A stretch of 64,000 bases of DNA from Actinostola sp. cb2023 (GCA_033675265.1 JAUJYZ010001074.1:1-64000); one strand, 5' to 3'. Positions 10,841 through 22,681 are shown, numbered from the stretch's first letter. Translations and numbers: made by a program. The notes: a model not told the origin generated them from the sequence alone.

Positions 10841-11850
10841 GATTTTAAGCATCGAGGACGGGGACGTGAGGACGACGAAGTTCGAATAAAGTGTTTTGTT
10901 GTCTATTGTTTTCATATTTGTTTCTTTTTCCGTGTTTTCCACTACATTTGCGCTCTCTTTGATGAATAACATCTTCTTTTTGTGGTTCGGTTGACTAAAA
11001 AAACAACTATCTGCACAAATATCGAACTGACGTTATCGTTCTCTTTGCATCGTCAACATTAACATTTAACATTACCCAAGCTGTTTTTTTTTTTTAAATC
11101 CAAAATTCCCTTAACAAATATTCTAAAAATAGACATTTATACTTTATTTCTTCAAAATTCGTCTCTACTTTTATCAGTGTGTTTTACCAATGGAATAATC
11201 TACAATAATCACTATGATGGATGTTCTCAGTTTTATCAAAATGACGGTCAAACAGCTCGTTTAAACAGGCCTATTTACGAAAGAACAAACAAGTGTAAAA
11301 AACCAACCTGAGATTGGCGTTCCGAGGAAACTCAAGTGCTCCATTGTTTCTTGGCCATGGAGGAACCTCACACGAACCTCAGCAGTCGCTGCGCTCAAGG
11401 TGCTTTCCTTCCTTTTACGAACAGTCCGGTGTGTTTTGCTCGAAAATACTGGGTTAGCCCTGCCTCTCCATCATAAAATAGCCGTTATACTTTCCCCTTA
11501 CAAGATACGTAAGGACAGGGTAATTTTTGTTTTAAATATGCCACATGTACTGGCATATTTTCCAAATTCGGGTTTTTGTTTTGGTCTGCCATTGCTTCGT
11601 CCGCCATCTTGAATACAAGATTTCCCAGTCGTCTCCTTTCTTTCTCCTTTCCCTTGACCCTTTGCGCGCCTTTTCCCCCCCGGCCAGATGACTGGGGACG
11701 AGTCAGGGTATTTCACGTTGTAGCTTAGCACAGAACGCCTGAAGTAAGACCAAATCGAGCTCATTCCATACATTCCAACAAGAAGTTATTGAATTTTGTA
11801 ATTAGCGTTATTGTTTCTCTGCCGTCGTCCTCACGTCCCCGTCCTCGATT
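10841..11850. repeat. TIR element, ATCGAGGACGGGGACGTGAGG termini
   Basis: The left end at ~10850 (ATCGAGGACGGGGACGTGAG) is matched in inverse orientation at 11823-11850. About 1 kb lies between. The interior has no transposase-like frame. The right part overlaps another inverted repeat (11752-11905), suggesting insertion of one element in or beside another. Confidence 0.6.
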
Positions 11851-11905
11851 ACAAATTACAAATTTCAATAACTTCTTGTTGGAATGTATGGAATGAGCTC
11901 GATAT
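11752..11905. repeat. Inverted repeat around 11.8 kb
   Basis: Arms 11757-11800 and 11858-11903 are reverse complements (GAGCTCATTCCATACATTCC, AACAAGAAGTTATTGAA). The loop contains the GACGTGAGGACGACGGC end of the neighbouring TIR element. Confidence 0.7.
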
Positions 11906-12004
11906 ATATTCAAGTGCCTGCGCGTATCATAAACAATTCCAAATAAGAAAACAAACAAACAAAAACAAAACAATAGCAAAACAAACAAAAAAATCAATGA
12001 AAAA

Positions 12005-12115
12005 AAAAACGTGCCACGACTGGGACTCGAACCCTAGACTCCCAGGTTCAAAATAGATGAAATCCGGAAATTTATCCAAAAAAGGGCCATACTCCCAGAC
12101 ATTATACTGAGTCAC
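12005..12115 (-). repeat. tRNA-like (SINE-like) fragment
   Basis: On the minus strand the sequence CCTGGGAGTCTAGGGTTCGAGTCCCAG contains GGTTCGAGTCC, a perfect match to the RNA polymerase III B-box. It is followed by GTCGTGGCACG and a run of T. No acceptor stem or anticodon arm can be drawn, so this is more likely the head of a tRNA-derived SINE or a decayed tRNA than a working tRNA. Confidence 0.35.
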
Positions 12116-12142
12116 CGTATGTTACGTATAGGATGAAAATTT

Positions 12143-12245
12143 CGGCCCCATCCGCGCTATCGGGTAGTACACCAATCAGCTTATATGTAGTAGTCAAAGA
12201 GGGAGGGAACAGTCGGATCCTAGGCCCACTAAATAACTGCCCCGC
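12143..12245. repeat. Dispersed repeat, inverse copy at 3777-3872
   Basis: Shares CCATCCGCGCTATCGGGTAG, AGTCAAAGAGGGAGGGAACAG and ACTGCCCC with the inverse strand near 3.8 kb. Class unknown. Confidence 0.7.
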
Positions 12246-12369
12246 ACCACTAGGCTATCGTGCACGCTTGTTGATTTGGAGGGCAAAATGACCTAATCAG
12301 TATCTTGCGAATGGACTGTCTATTGTTGTGCAAATTGCTATGGTCCCGTGGCTCGCACTGAAACACATA

Positions 12370-12715
12370 AGCCGCGGCTACACAAGCGATTTTTCGCTTG
12401 CACAGGCGACGGGAATTTTTGAAATCACTGGCTGTGGTGGCTACACGAGCGACAAATGCTGGCGAGAAATGCTGGCGATAAAGGCCGCCATTTTGAAAAC
12501 TCAAAGCATGGATTTCGTTCTTGCACCTTATTGGCTAGATACGCTTTTGTTGCGTCGCGAGTGCAAGGAAAAAGTTTCAGAGTGGCTACACGAGCAAAGT
12601 CACGAAAAGTTCAACTTATTTAATTTCTCGCAACTTTTTTTTTTTGCGATTTTTTCAGCTATCGCGTCGCCTGTGCAAGGGTGGCTACACGGGCGATTTT
12701 CATCGCGCGTGGTGA
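12370..12715. repeat. Repeat with GGCTACACGAGCGA motifs
   Basis: The motif GGCTACACxxGCGA recurs at about 12375, 12440, 12583 and 12682, with GCACAGGCGAC near the left and GTCGCCTGTGCA near the right. The ends are therefore partly inverted. A 155-codon frame across it has no recognisable family and is probably non-coding. Confidence 0.55.
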
Positions 12716-12839
12716 TTTCCTCTTTCAATAATGCAAGTTTTATAGCCAGGATGCTGCTAAATGTGTCTTCGTTTGTCTGCTTCTCTATAAATTAATTTAA
12801 AGGAGAATTAATTGAGATGAATTGTTCAGCCATTTTATC

Positions 12840-13030
12840 AACACACAAAATCAACCATCGTCTCACGGCCGGGAAAGCCAATCAAGTGTTTTTTCTCGCT
12901 CTCTGATTGGCTGGCGATTCCAATTCTCGATACTGATTGGTTAATATACTCCCACATGTGAAAAAAGCTATACGCGATGCTGATTGGACGTATCGATTTT
13001 TTTCACATGTGAAAATATAGCGTATACATT
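12840..13030. repeat. Palindromic element with CACATGTGAAA
   Basis: CACATGTGAAAAAAGCTATACGCGATG and its near reverse complement TTTTTTCACATGTGAAAATATAGCG face each other, next to repeated GATTGG (CCAAT) motifs at 12904-12985. Confidence 0.5.
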
Positions 13031-13119
13031 TCTACAAATGAGCTTTATGCAATGAAATTCTCGTTATATATGTTATAATAAAATGTGTTATTTATTATTA
13101 TACACGGCAAGTCTGAAAA

Positions 13120-13165
13120 ACAGTTTTACTGAGCCGTTTACGTACACCGTGTCTAAATAAAGTTC

Positions 13166-13217
<52 letters not shown>
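13120..13217 (+). mobile_element. LINE-type 3' end with (TGAT)n tail
   Basis: ACACCGTGTCTAAATAAAGTTCA is followed by about twelve TGAT units. The CGTGTCTAAATAAA stem also occurs at 56270-56290 before a (TTG)n tail, which fits the 3' ends of CR1/L2-like non-LTR retrotransposons. Only the tail is present. Confidence 0.5.
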
Positions 13218-13218
<1 letters not shown>

Positions 13219-14543
13219 ACCATTGATATTATTACTACATGAAAATCGTATGGATTCTCGTGGAATTTTGAAAATCTACTTATCAGTAGCCCGAATGAAC
13301 GCTATTACAGCGTGTAGTTTAAATTATGGAACTCCCTATCAAATGAGCGTGCAGTTTCAATTATGTAACTCCCTATCAAATGAGCTAAGAGAATCCCAGT
13401 CCGACTGTTTTAGGCTAAACAATTGTCAAAAAGAAGCTATTTTCAGTCTACAATCATTTTGCTGATATATATATTTACACTGTATTTGCACAGCATTCAT
13501 GTAAATACTTTTTTTATAATTTAACTTATGAATCTACCGTGGGTAAATGAAAGTGATGTGTATGTATGACAAAGTGAAAGTCCTCGTCTCAAGAGACGGC
13601 TTCCACGAGAGCCGATCGAATTTGAGTGTCGAACGACGTGTAGACGTGCTGACCGTCAACTGACCGTCATATATTGTTTGCAAGTACGTGACAAAGAGTT
13701 ACTACGTCACTTAAATTATTGAATATATAAATCAGCCAACGTGACTGGCCGGCAATAAAAAACACTTTACATCGGTTGAATTATAATCACGTGACCTGAG
13801 ACGGTACCTGTCAGTCGGGTAATATTCTCTCTGTGAGTTGGAAGATTTTCTCGTCACGGCAAAGACGTATCTAATTAATGAAGAAAAACAGAGGAAAGTA
13901 AACACATATATAGTTTTATTAGCACATCTGAACGGCCAGGTTGTTTGTACATTCACGTCACAATGCCGACACAATTACATAAATTACAATAACTTGCATG
14001 TTCAAGCAAAAAGGGATTTTAGAGTTCGTAGCGGAAGAACATGCTTTTGTTTGTACACAATCATTGAGAGCTTTTGTTGCTAAATATGGTTTAATCGCCA
14101 TGGGCTATTTAAATCCCACTATATTTGAAAACACTTTGAGGAACATTTATCGGTCTGTTATTATCGACCTTGTTTGACCTCCAAAGAAAAACAGTTCAAT
14201 GGTAATCCTAAATCCATTTTACTTCGATTCTGATGAATGCTTGGATTTCAGCAAAACTATATTACTGCATTACATTGCTAATAACCAGAAATTGACCTTG
14301 GAAAACATTCGCTTTTGAGAGAACGACACAACAGGCGTACTAACGGCCTTCGCTTTACCGGTAGATAACAAAGCAAACCTGTCCATGTCGTTATCGTAAT
14401 TCAGTTATAATATTCAAGTCTGTATAAAGAAACATATCTGTGACTGCTTTACAAGAATATTTCTCTTCTCGAAAGTTTTTGGCGTATTTTCCATCGTCTA
14501 CTCTATCCGCCAGTTTCTCTCAGTGTGTATTCTTAGTGCAGTG
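13218..14543. other. Intergenic, no gene seen
   Basis: A short direct repeat (13315-13345 and 13350-13385, ACTCCCTATCAAATGAGC) is the only structure noticed. Open frames of 80 codons near 13.8-14.1 kb on both strands have no recognisable features. Confidence 0.4.
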
Positions 14544-15296
14544 TTACATTCGAGTTCCAGACATTTCGTGTCGAGTTTGCATCACAGACATAGTTTTCTT
14601 CTTTGTATGTTGTATATTTGCTTCAATCTCTGTTTCCTTTTTTTCCAAAGCCGCTTGTTTGGCCTCCTTTGCCTGAAACTTTCGTACTGCTTCCGACAAA
14701 CGCATTCTCAACTTGGTTATCGTCACCAGGTATTCTTGATCTGTTTTTGGTTGGTAAGGTTGCGGCTCGATGCGTCTCATTCGCTCTCTTGAACGTAGGA
14801 TTTCCTCAAAGTGCTCAAGCCTCATTTTTGCTCTGAGTTCTCGCTTTTCTGCGGTGGCAACGTTTGCCCTGAGAACATCAATCTTTTTATTCTTGGCGGC
14901 TGTCTTGTCAACGATGGTCGTGAATCGGTTCTTGATGTTTTCCATTCTATCGTCAAACGCAGGCACGTCGATTCTATTGTCTTCTAGACTCTGGCACATT
15001 TTTAAGTTCTCTTCGTACCTTCTCTCGGCTTCAAACAGCCTCTCCTTAATCCATTCAATCTTGGTTTCAACTTTGTTGGTCCTTCTATCTATTTCCTGCA
15101 TTTTGTCACGTATGGCGTACTGTTTATCTAGGGCAAGTCTTTCACGGGCAAACACTTCTCTGGAAGCCATTTTGAAGGCCTTTGTACGTTCCTCTGCTTG
15201 CTTGATCTCCCTCGCTAATTCCACCATTTTATCACGTAGATTGCTAAAGATCTTGTTGACCACGGGTTGGTGCGTTCCACTTACGATGGAAGCCAT
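14544..15296 (-). CDS. Coiled-coil protein, tropomyosin-like
   Basis: A single open frame of 250 residues from the ATG at 15296 (MASIVSGTHQP). A 5' extension of four codons would need a TTG start and is not used. From residue ~15 onward almost the whole protein is charged heptad-like helix (Glu/Lys/Arg/Ala-rich with spaced Leu/Ile/Met), so a long parallel coiled coil is the likely fold. Segments such as IEWIKERLFEAERRYEENLK and QSLEDNR resemble tropomyosin blocks, and the length fits short (about 250-residue) tropomyosins. A Pro-containing break (EPQPYQPKT, about residues 190-200) is unusual for a canonical tropomyosin. If correct, it would bind actin filaments; another coiled-coil protein is possible. 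The lack of introns over 750 bases could mean a retrocopy or a naturally intronless gene. Confidence 0.7.
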   Translation of the reverse strand: MASIVSGTHQPVVNKIFSNLRDKMVELAREIKQAEERTKAFKMASREVFARERLALDKQYAIRDKMQEIDRRTNKVETKIEWIKERLFEAERRYEENLKMCQSLEDNRIDVPAFDDRMENIKNRFTTIVDKTAAKNKKIDVLRANVATAEKRELRAKMRLEHFEEILRSRERMRRIEPQPYQPKTDQEYLVTITKLRMRLSEAVRKFQAKEAKQAALEKKETEIEANIQHTKKKTMSVMQTRHEMSGTRM

Positions 15297-16076
15297 TGTG
15301 GACAACAAACCCTCGTGGAATTTCCAACAACGGTAAACAGGTGACGGACGGCTTCAAGTGCCAGAACTTTAATCACCACTCAGTGGTGATATGTGGGGGT
15401 GGTATGCGAGACACTTGTTCATCATGAACTCGTCACGTGATCTCACATGGATCATTGATCTATAAAGATAAGACCTGAATGAACATTATGGTCGAGGCGA
15501 GAACCCTTACGCGTCAAATACACGTCAAAAACACTCACAAACAAACCTAAGAAATGAACATCGTAAAGAACGGCGAACCTTTGGAGATTAGAGCGTCGGT
15601 TTAGCCAGCACAACCGCTAACATGTCAACTATTCACTCTAGGGGATCAAAACCCTGCTTGGTTTGACACATGCATCTCTAGGGCGATTGTCTTGGGTATA
15701 GAAACGTTGATTAGACAATATAAATTTTATTAAGCACATCATGCAATCAGCCAACTTATTTCTATTGAAGCTGTGCATGATAGTAGTAGTTAATTTACGA
15801 TGATATATTAATAAGAACAAGAAACAAACGAATAACAAGGGTATGTATGAAAAAACTATTCTCATTACTCTAAATATTCCTCATCCTTCGTTCACTGTCC
15901 ACAATACAATGTTTCTATTGGCTCTTTCCAATCACGTGATGATTCCTTATTTGTGAATAACGCACAAAGAGCGTTTCGTCATACTATAATCACACGATTA
16001 TTATTATTACTGTATTATAATTATATATATATTTTTATAATGGCATGGCATCTAATAACTGTTCTTCACAATAAAA
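15297..16076. other. Upstream of coiled-coil gene, no other gene seen
   Basis: Contains a small perfect hairpin ATCACCACTCAGTGGTGAT at 15371-15389 and an ATG-proximal region without clear TATA. No further coding signal. Confidence 0.4.
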
Positions 16077-16140
16077 ATAATAATATTATTATTATTATTA
16101 TTACTATTATTATTATTACTATTATTATTATTATTATTAA

Positions 16141-16171
<31 letters not shown>

Positions 16172-16270
16172 ATTATTAATATTATTATTATTATTATTAT
16201 TATTATAATTAATTAATTATTATTATTATTATTAATTATTGTTAATTATTGTTAATAATAATAATATTAT
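16077..16270. repeat. ATT trinucleotide microsatellite
   Basis: Imperfect (ATT)n with occasional ACT, AAT and AATT changes. Long Ile- or Asn-rich open frames here come from the repeat. Confidence 0.95.
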
Positions 16271-16540
16271 TATAATAAAGTTACGTTTCTTCTATGTAAA
16301 GGATTTAATATAACCGAACTTTCGGGCCCATGGCCCATCATCAGGGAATGAAGGCAATTCTAACGAACTTTCAGTTAGCGTAGCAAACACTGACAAATGA
16401 CAAACGCGTTGCTATGCACGCGCACAGTAAAGTGATACAACCAACAACCATGACATCTCCTGGGTAGACACGAGGATACTTTACGTAGAAGAAACGTATC
16501 TTTATTATAACATGGCACCTACGTACAACAACATATTGAA

Positions 16541-16590
16541 TAATATTATTATTACTATTATTATTATCAATATTATTATTATTATTAATC

Positions 16591-16649
<59 letters not shown>

Positions 16650-16650
16650 A
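16541..16650. repeat. ATT trinucleotide microsatellite
   Basis: Imperfect (ATT)n, second of three blocks, directly left of the 16683-16889 palindrome. Confidence 0.95.
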
Positions 16651-16682
16651 GTAATGATTGAGGGAAACATTGTATAAGAACA

Positions 16683-16889
16683 ATCAGCGATATAAAGTGA
16701 CGACGTTTCGACATCGTCAGATGTCATTATCAAGTAAATGTAAATGTCAGTGTCAATGCTTAAAATAACTTTCGAAAAATACATATACATATTTTTCGAA
16801 AGTTATTTTGAGCATTGACACTGACATTTACATTTACTTGATAATGACATCTGACGATGTCGAAACGTCGTAACTTTATATCGCTGATT
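16683..16889. repeat. Palindrome flanked by ATT microsatellites
   Basis: The arms 16683-16784 and 16786-16889 are almost exact reverse complements (ATCAGCGATATAAAG, GACGTTTCGACATCGTCAG, CAAGTAAATGTAAATGTCAG, ACTTTCGAAAAATA), meeting at about 16785 with nearly no loop. ATT repeats border it on both sides. Confidence 0.85.
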
Positions 16890-16898
16890 TTTCTTTTA

Positions 16899-16899
<1 letters not shown>

Positions 16900-16984
<85 letters not shown>

Positions 16985-17033
16985 AATACTACTACTACTA
17001 ATATTATTATTATTATTATTATTACTATTATTT
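16900..17033. repeat. ATT trinucleotide microsatellite
   Basis: (ATT)n with a short (ACT)n near 16988-17000, third of three blocks. Confidence 0.95.
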
Positions 17034-17399
17034 GAAACAATGTAGACTGTATTTATCAGACTTTTACAACGATAACAATTCTACAAATACTGCCGAAATA
17101 GTCTGACAATTCTTAGCCTGATTATCAGACGGCACGAGTCAACCGCTGACCGATTTTCTGTTTTATGGAAATACTCCTCCGAAATATTAGCAAAACACGA
17201 CGACGAAGCGGCCATGTTGCTTGTTTACCTCTACTCGGGGTCTATGAGCTGATAGACCACTAGTAGTGAACCAATCAGATTGCAGGATTTGCGATAGACC
17301 ACTGGATGGTTTATGCTATATTCTTATTGGTTGATTAGGACGACCGTTGGTTTCGGATACCGCCAAGACTTCATCACGGAATGCTCGACGGCGATTTGG

Positions 17400-17655
17400 G
17401 TAGAGGGTCTGAATGGGGTTAACTGACAACTGACAAACGGCTTTAAAAATAACTGTTAACTGACAAATAAAACTTAACTGTCAACTGATAATCGAAGTAT
17501 CAAACACGTTCAATTGTTCAAAACAGGATATGACCAGTTAATAGTGAACTAACATTAAAACTGACAAGGTAATAAATTAACTGACAAATGACCAAATATT
17601 TGACTGACAACTGACACATAGACCCCCCCCCCTCCCCCCATTCAGACCATCTGAG
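17400..17655. repeat. TIR element with AACTGACA internal repeats
   Basis: The ends GGTCTGAATGGGG (17406) and CCCCATTCAGACC (17637) are inverted copies. Between them, AACTGACAA/TTAACTG-type units repeat about a dozen times with point changes. No coding capacity; MITE-like. Confidence 0.7.
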
Positions 17656-18062
17656 TAGAAATTATGTTGGATTATCGCGACTATTTCTCGCTTGCATCGA
17701 GACAAATTAGGTATCGATGATCATCGATGGAAAGCAAATTTACCGATCTAAATGGCTTTGGGCATGATATAAGTCTCGGATGAATTTTCAGCATTTGAGT
17801 GAGGGACACTCGCCATGGAGGTTTCCTGCCTTGTCATTACGGGGACGGATCAGATGGCTAAATATACCACGAAATGACTCCGGAACGTCAAAATACCACA
17901 AAATAAGTGCAAATAATGGTAATTGTCTGTTTATGAACTTATTTATTGACATTGATACATTTAAAAAAATACTCCAAATTTTAAGCCACAAGTCAGTACT
18001 GCTTGGGCTGACTGTGGAAACATCAACCCTGTTGTGTTGGGATCCCTTGGATCCAGAATTCC
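17656..18062. other. Unique-looking sequence left of the satellite
   Basis: Open frames of 95-99 codons occur on both strands at 17780-18079. Neither resembles a known protein, and both run into the satellite edge. One of the two could be part of an element; nothing firm. Confidence 0.3.
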
Positions 18063-21000
18063 AGAGTTGCAGCAAATAAAACGAGTTGATACAAATAGAA
18101 CGAGTTGCTGCAAATAAAACGAGTTGAATTGCAGCAAATAAAGCGAGTTGCTACAAATAAAACGAGTTGCTACAAATAAAACGAGTTGCTACAAATAAAC
18201 GAGTTGCATTGCTGCAAATAAAACGAGTTGCTGCAAATAAAACGAGTTGCTGCAAATAAAATGAGTTCCTGCAAATAAAACGAGTTGCAGAAAATAAAAT
18301 GAGTTGCAGCAAATAAAACGAGTTGCAGAAAATAAAATGAGTTGCAGCAAATAAAACTAGTTGCAGCAAATAAAATGAGTTCCTGCAAATAAAACGAGTT
18401 GCAGAAAATAAAATGAGTTGCAGCAAATAAAGCGAGTTGCTACAAATAAAACGAGTGGCTGCAAATAAAACGAGTTGCAGCAAATAAAACGAGTTGATGT
18501 AAATAAAATGAGTTGCAGCAAATAAAACGAGTTGCTACAAATAAACGAGTTGCTGCAAATAAAACGAGTTGCTACAAATAAACGAGTTGCAGCAAATAAA
18601 ATGAGTTGCTGCAAATAAAACGAGTTGATGCAAATAAAAAGAGTTGATGCAAATAAAATGAGTTGATGCAAATAAAACGAGTTGCTGCAAATAAAACGAG
18701 TTGCTGCAAATAAAAACGAGTTGATGCAAATAAAATGAGTTGCTGCAAATAAATCGAGTTGCTGCAAATAAAACGAGTTGCAGAAAATAAAATGAGTTGC
18801 AGCAAATAAAACGAGTTGATGCAAATAAAATGAGTTGCTATAAATAAACGAGTTGCTGCAAATAAAACGAGTTGCTACAAATAAACGAGTTGCAGCAAAT
18901 AAAATGAGTTGCTGCAAATAAAACGAGTTGCTGCAAATAAATCGAGTTGCTGCAAATAAAACGAGTTGCTGCAAATAAAACGAGTTGCTGCAAATAAAAC
19001 GAGTTGCTGCAAATAAAACGAGTTGCTGCAAATAAATCGAGTTGCTGCAAATAAAACGAGTTGCTGCAAATAAAACGAGTTGCTGCAAATAAAACGAGTT
19101 GCTGCAAATAAATCGGGTTGCTGCAAATAAAACGAGTTGATGCAAATAAAACGAGTTGATGCAAATAAAACGAGTTGATGAAATACAACGAGTTGATGCA
19201 AATACAACGAGTTGCTGCAAATAAAACGAGTTGCTGCAAATACAACGAGTTGCTACAAATAAAATGAGTTTGATGCAAATAAAACGAGTTGCTACAAATA
19301 CAACGAGCTGAGTTACTGCAAATAAAACGAATTGCTGCAAATAAAACGAGTTGATGCAAATAAAACGAGTTGATGCAAATAAAATGAGTTGATGCAAATA
19401 AAACGAGTTGCTGCAAATAAAACGAGTTGCTGCAAATAAAACGAGTTGATGCAAATAAAATGAGTTGCTGCAAATAAATCGAGTTGCTGCAAATAAAACG
19501 AGTTGCTGCAAATAAAATGAGTTGCAGCAAATAAAACGAGTTGATGCAATAAAAAACGAGTTGATGTAAATAAAACGAGTTGATGCAAATAAAATGAGTT
19601 GATGCAAATAAAACGAGTTGCTGCAAATAAAACGAGTTGCTGCAAATAAAACGAGTTGCTGCAAATAAAACGAGTTGCTGCAAATAAAACGAGTTGCTGC
19701 AAATAAATCGGGTTGCTGCAAATAAAACGAGTTGATGCAAATAAAACGAGTTGATGCAAATAAAACGAGTTGATGAAATACAACGAGTTGCTGCAAATAC
19801 AACGAGTTGCTGCAAATAAAACGAGTTGCTGCAAATACAACGAGTTGCTACAAATAAAATGAGTTGATGCAAATAAAACGAGTTGCTACAAATACAACGA
19901 GCTGAGTTACTGCAAATAAAACGAATTGCTGCAAATAAAACGAGTTGATGCAAATAAAACGAGTTGATGCAAATAAAATGAGTTGATGCAAATAAAACGA
20001 GTTGCTGCAAATAAAACGAGTTGCTGCAAATAAAACGAGTTGATGCAAATAAAATGAGTTGCTGCAAATAAATCGAGTTGCTGCAAATAAAACGAGTTGC
20101 AGCAAATAAAATGAGTTGCAGCAAATAAAACGAGTTGATGCAAATAAACTGAGTTGCTGCAAATAAAATGAGTTGCAGCAAATAAAACGAGTTGCTGCAA
20201 ATAAAACGAGTTGCTGCAAATAAAACGAGTTGATGCAAATAAAATGAGTTGATGCAAATAAAACGAGTTGCTGCAAATAAAACGAGTTGATGCAAATAAA
20301 ACGAGTTGATGAAATACAACGAGTTGATGCAAATACAACGAGTTGCTGCAAATAAAACGAGTTGCTGCAAATAAAACGAGTTGATGCAAATAAAATGAGT
20401 TGCTGCAAATAAAACGAGTTGATGCAAATAAAACGAGTTGATGCAAATAAAACGAGTTGATGAAATACAACGAGTTGATGCAAATACAACGAGTTGCTGC
20501 AAATAAAACGAGTTGCTGCAAATACAACGAGTTGCTACAAATAAAATGAGTTGATGCAAATAAAACGAGTTGCTACAAATACAACGAGCTGAGTTACTGC
20601 AAATAAAACGAATTGCTGCAAATAAAACGAGTTGATGCAAATAAAACGAGTTGATGCAAATAAAATGAGTTGATGCAAATAAAACGAGTTGCTGCAAATA
20701 AAACGAGTTGCTGCAAATAAAACGAGTTGATGCAAATAAAATGAGTTGCTGCAAATAAATCGAGTTGCTGCAAATAAAACGAGTTGCTGCAAATAAAATG
20801 AGTTGCAGCAAATAAAACGAGTTGATGCAAATAAAACGAGTTGATGTAAATAAAACGAGTTGATGCAAATAAAATGAGTTGATGCAAATAAAACGAGTTG
20901 CTGCAAATAAAACGAGTTGCTGCAAATAAAACGAGTTGCTGCAAATAAAACGAGTTGCTGCAAATAAAACGAGTTGCTGCAAATAAATCGGGTTGCTGCA

Positions 21001-21772
21001 AATAAAACGAGTTGATGCAAATAAAACGAGTTGATGCAAATAAAACGAGTTGATGAAATACAACGAGTTGCTGCAAATACAACGAGTTGCTGCAAATAAA
21101 ACGAGTTGCTGCAAATACAACGAGTTGCTACAAATAAAATGAGTTGATGCAAATAAAACGAGTTGCTACAAATACAACGAGCTGAGTTACTGCAAATAAA
21201 ACGAATTGCTGCAAATAAAACGAGTTGATGCAAATAAAACGAGTTGATGCAAATAAAATGAGTTGATGCAAATAAAACGAGTTGCTGCAAATAAAACGAG
21301 TTGCTGCAAATAAAACGAGTTGATGCAAATAAAATGAGTTGCTGCAAATAAATCGAGTTGCTGCAAATAAAACGAGTTGCAGCAAATAAAATGAGTTGCA
21401 GCAAATAAAACGAGTTGATGCAAATAAACTGAGTTGCTGCAAATAAAATGAGTTGCAGCAAATAAAACGAGTTGCTGCAAATAAAACGAGTTGCTGCAAA
21501 TAAAACGAGTTGATGCAAATAAAATGAGTTGATGCAAATAAACGAGTTGCTGCAAATAAAACGAGTTGCTGGAAATAAAACGAGTTGCTGCAAATAAAAC
21601 GAGTTGATGCAAATAAAATGAGTTGCTGCAAATAAATCGAGTTGCTGCAAATAAAACGAGTTGCAGAAAATAAAATGAGTTGCAGCAAATAAAACGAGTT
21701 GATGCAAATAAAATGAATTGCTGCAAATAAAATGAGTTGCAGCAAATAAAACGAGTTGCAGCAAATAAAACC
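18063..21772. repeat. 19-bp satellite with higher-order repeat
   Basis: About 3.7 kb of head-to-tail 19-bp units, consensus GAGTTGCTGCAAATAAAAC, with a few recurring variants (GATGC, GCAGC or GCTAC in the middle; AAATG, AAATC or ATACA at the end). A rare marker unit (GAGCTGAGTTACTGC) appears at 19305, 19899, 20586 and 21179, giving spacings of 594, 687 and 593. Positions about 1,280 bases apart are therefore nearly identical, including private variants (AAATAAACTG near 20145 and 21425). On the minus strand the unit has no stop in any frame, so hydrophobic open frames up to 760 codons arise (repeat FYLQQLVLFAATRFICSNS). These are not taken as genes. Confidence 0.95.
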
Positions 21773-21799
21773 GGAAGTGCACAGTGATTGGTCAATTTC

Positions 21800-22681
21800 C
21801 AATCTCGTCCCCAGAGCCTGCGTTACTTTCGACCAGCGGCGAAGAACGTAGGCTCTGGCATAATCCATTTTTGAGACAATTTGATTGGCTATTCCATTTT
21901 AGAAACTACGCACGCGCAAGATTCCGGAAATGAAATATATCCAATGAAAATTGAGTTGTCAAAACAACCCGGTGTCCCAACTTCCGTTGAAAACAAAAAT
22001 TAACATTTTTCAACGGTTTCATTGACATGTTATTTTCAACATGTCGCCTCGATCTGCAATATTAAAATATCTAAGCACAGAGAAAAATCCAGTTTATCTA
22101 AGCTTATATGTCTCGAAGTGTCTTTCAAACGAAGCTCAAAATTTACACGAAGAGTGATGGTTATTAAAGAACATATGTCGATCGTAAATCTAATATTCTT
22201 TAGGCTAGCAACTGAAAGGCGGTGCCAATCGAGGTGCTTACGAAGGCGAAAGATTCAAAAGAAATACATTTGAAGGAGAGACCGAACAATAACCAGAGAA
22301 GATGAAGATGATAGATTCAAATAATTAACTGATATGTAAAGTAGACACGAGTAAATATAAACCCGTAGGAAGAACTGTTCGCGTATCCTTCTGCTGTAAA
22401 ACCACTGCTTTTAATAAAGACTTCAGATACTGCGCTTCTTTCACTGTTGTATCTTCTTTACCAAGTGCTTTTAAAGTGTACTCTATTCCCTAATGAAACC
22501 TTTCGAAGGATTCCACTGAAACTGAATCGACAATTTGAATCGACAACCAACTGCCCAGCTAACTTGCGCATGCGCTCTAAAACCGGAAGAACAAAAAATC
22601 CTGTTCCCAAAAAATGGATTATGCCAGAGCCTACGTTCTCGTCGCTGGCCGAAAGTAACGCAGGCTCTGGGGACGAGATTG
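21800..22681. mobile_element. Non-autonomous DNA transposon, 9-bp target duplication
   Basis: Terminal inverted repeats of about 75 bases start CAATCTCGTCCCCAGAGCC at 21800 and end with the reverse complement at 22681. The 9 bases GTCAATTTC lie on each side (21791-21799 and 22682-22690), a perfect target-site duplication. Nine-base duplications are typical of Mutator-like elements. The 0.73-kb interior has only an 84-codon frame (22022-22273) with no transposase motif, so it is probably mobilised in trans. Each TIR contains a small GGCTCTGG/CCAGAGCC hairpin. A sister element lies at 38658-39766. Confidence 0.8.

Noticed and set aside
12328..12795. 155-codon plus frame
   Set aside because: Covers the GGCTACACGAGCGA repeat and shows no protein-like conservation.
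16371..16790. Asn-rich and Ile-rich frames near 16 kb
   Set aside because: They come from ATT microsatellites and a palindrome.
18063..21772. Possible CRISPR array (regular short repeats)
   Set aside because: Units are contiguous with no unique spacers, no cas genes are present, and the genome is eukaryotic.
18151..21868. Open frames of 110-760 codons encoding FYLQQLVLFAATRFICSNS repeats
   Set aside because: They arise in every minus frame because the 19-base unit lacks stops on that strand; no unique N- or C-terminal domain.
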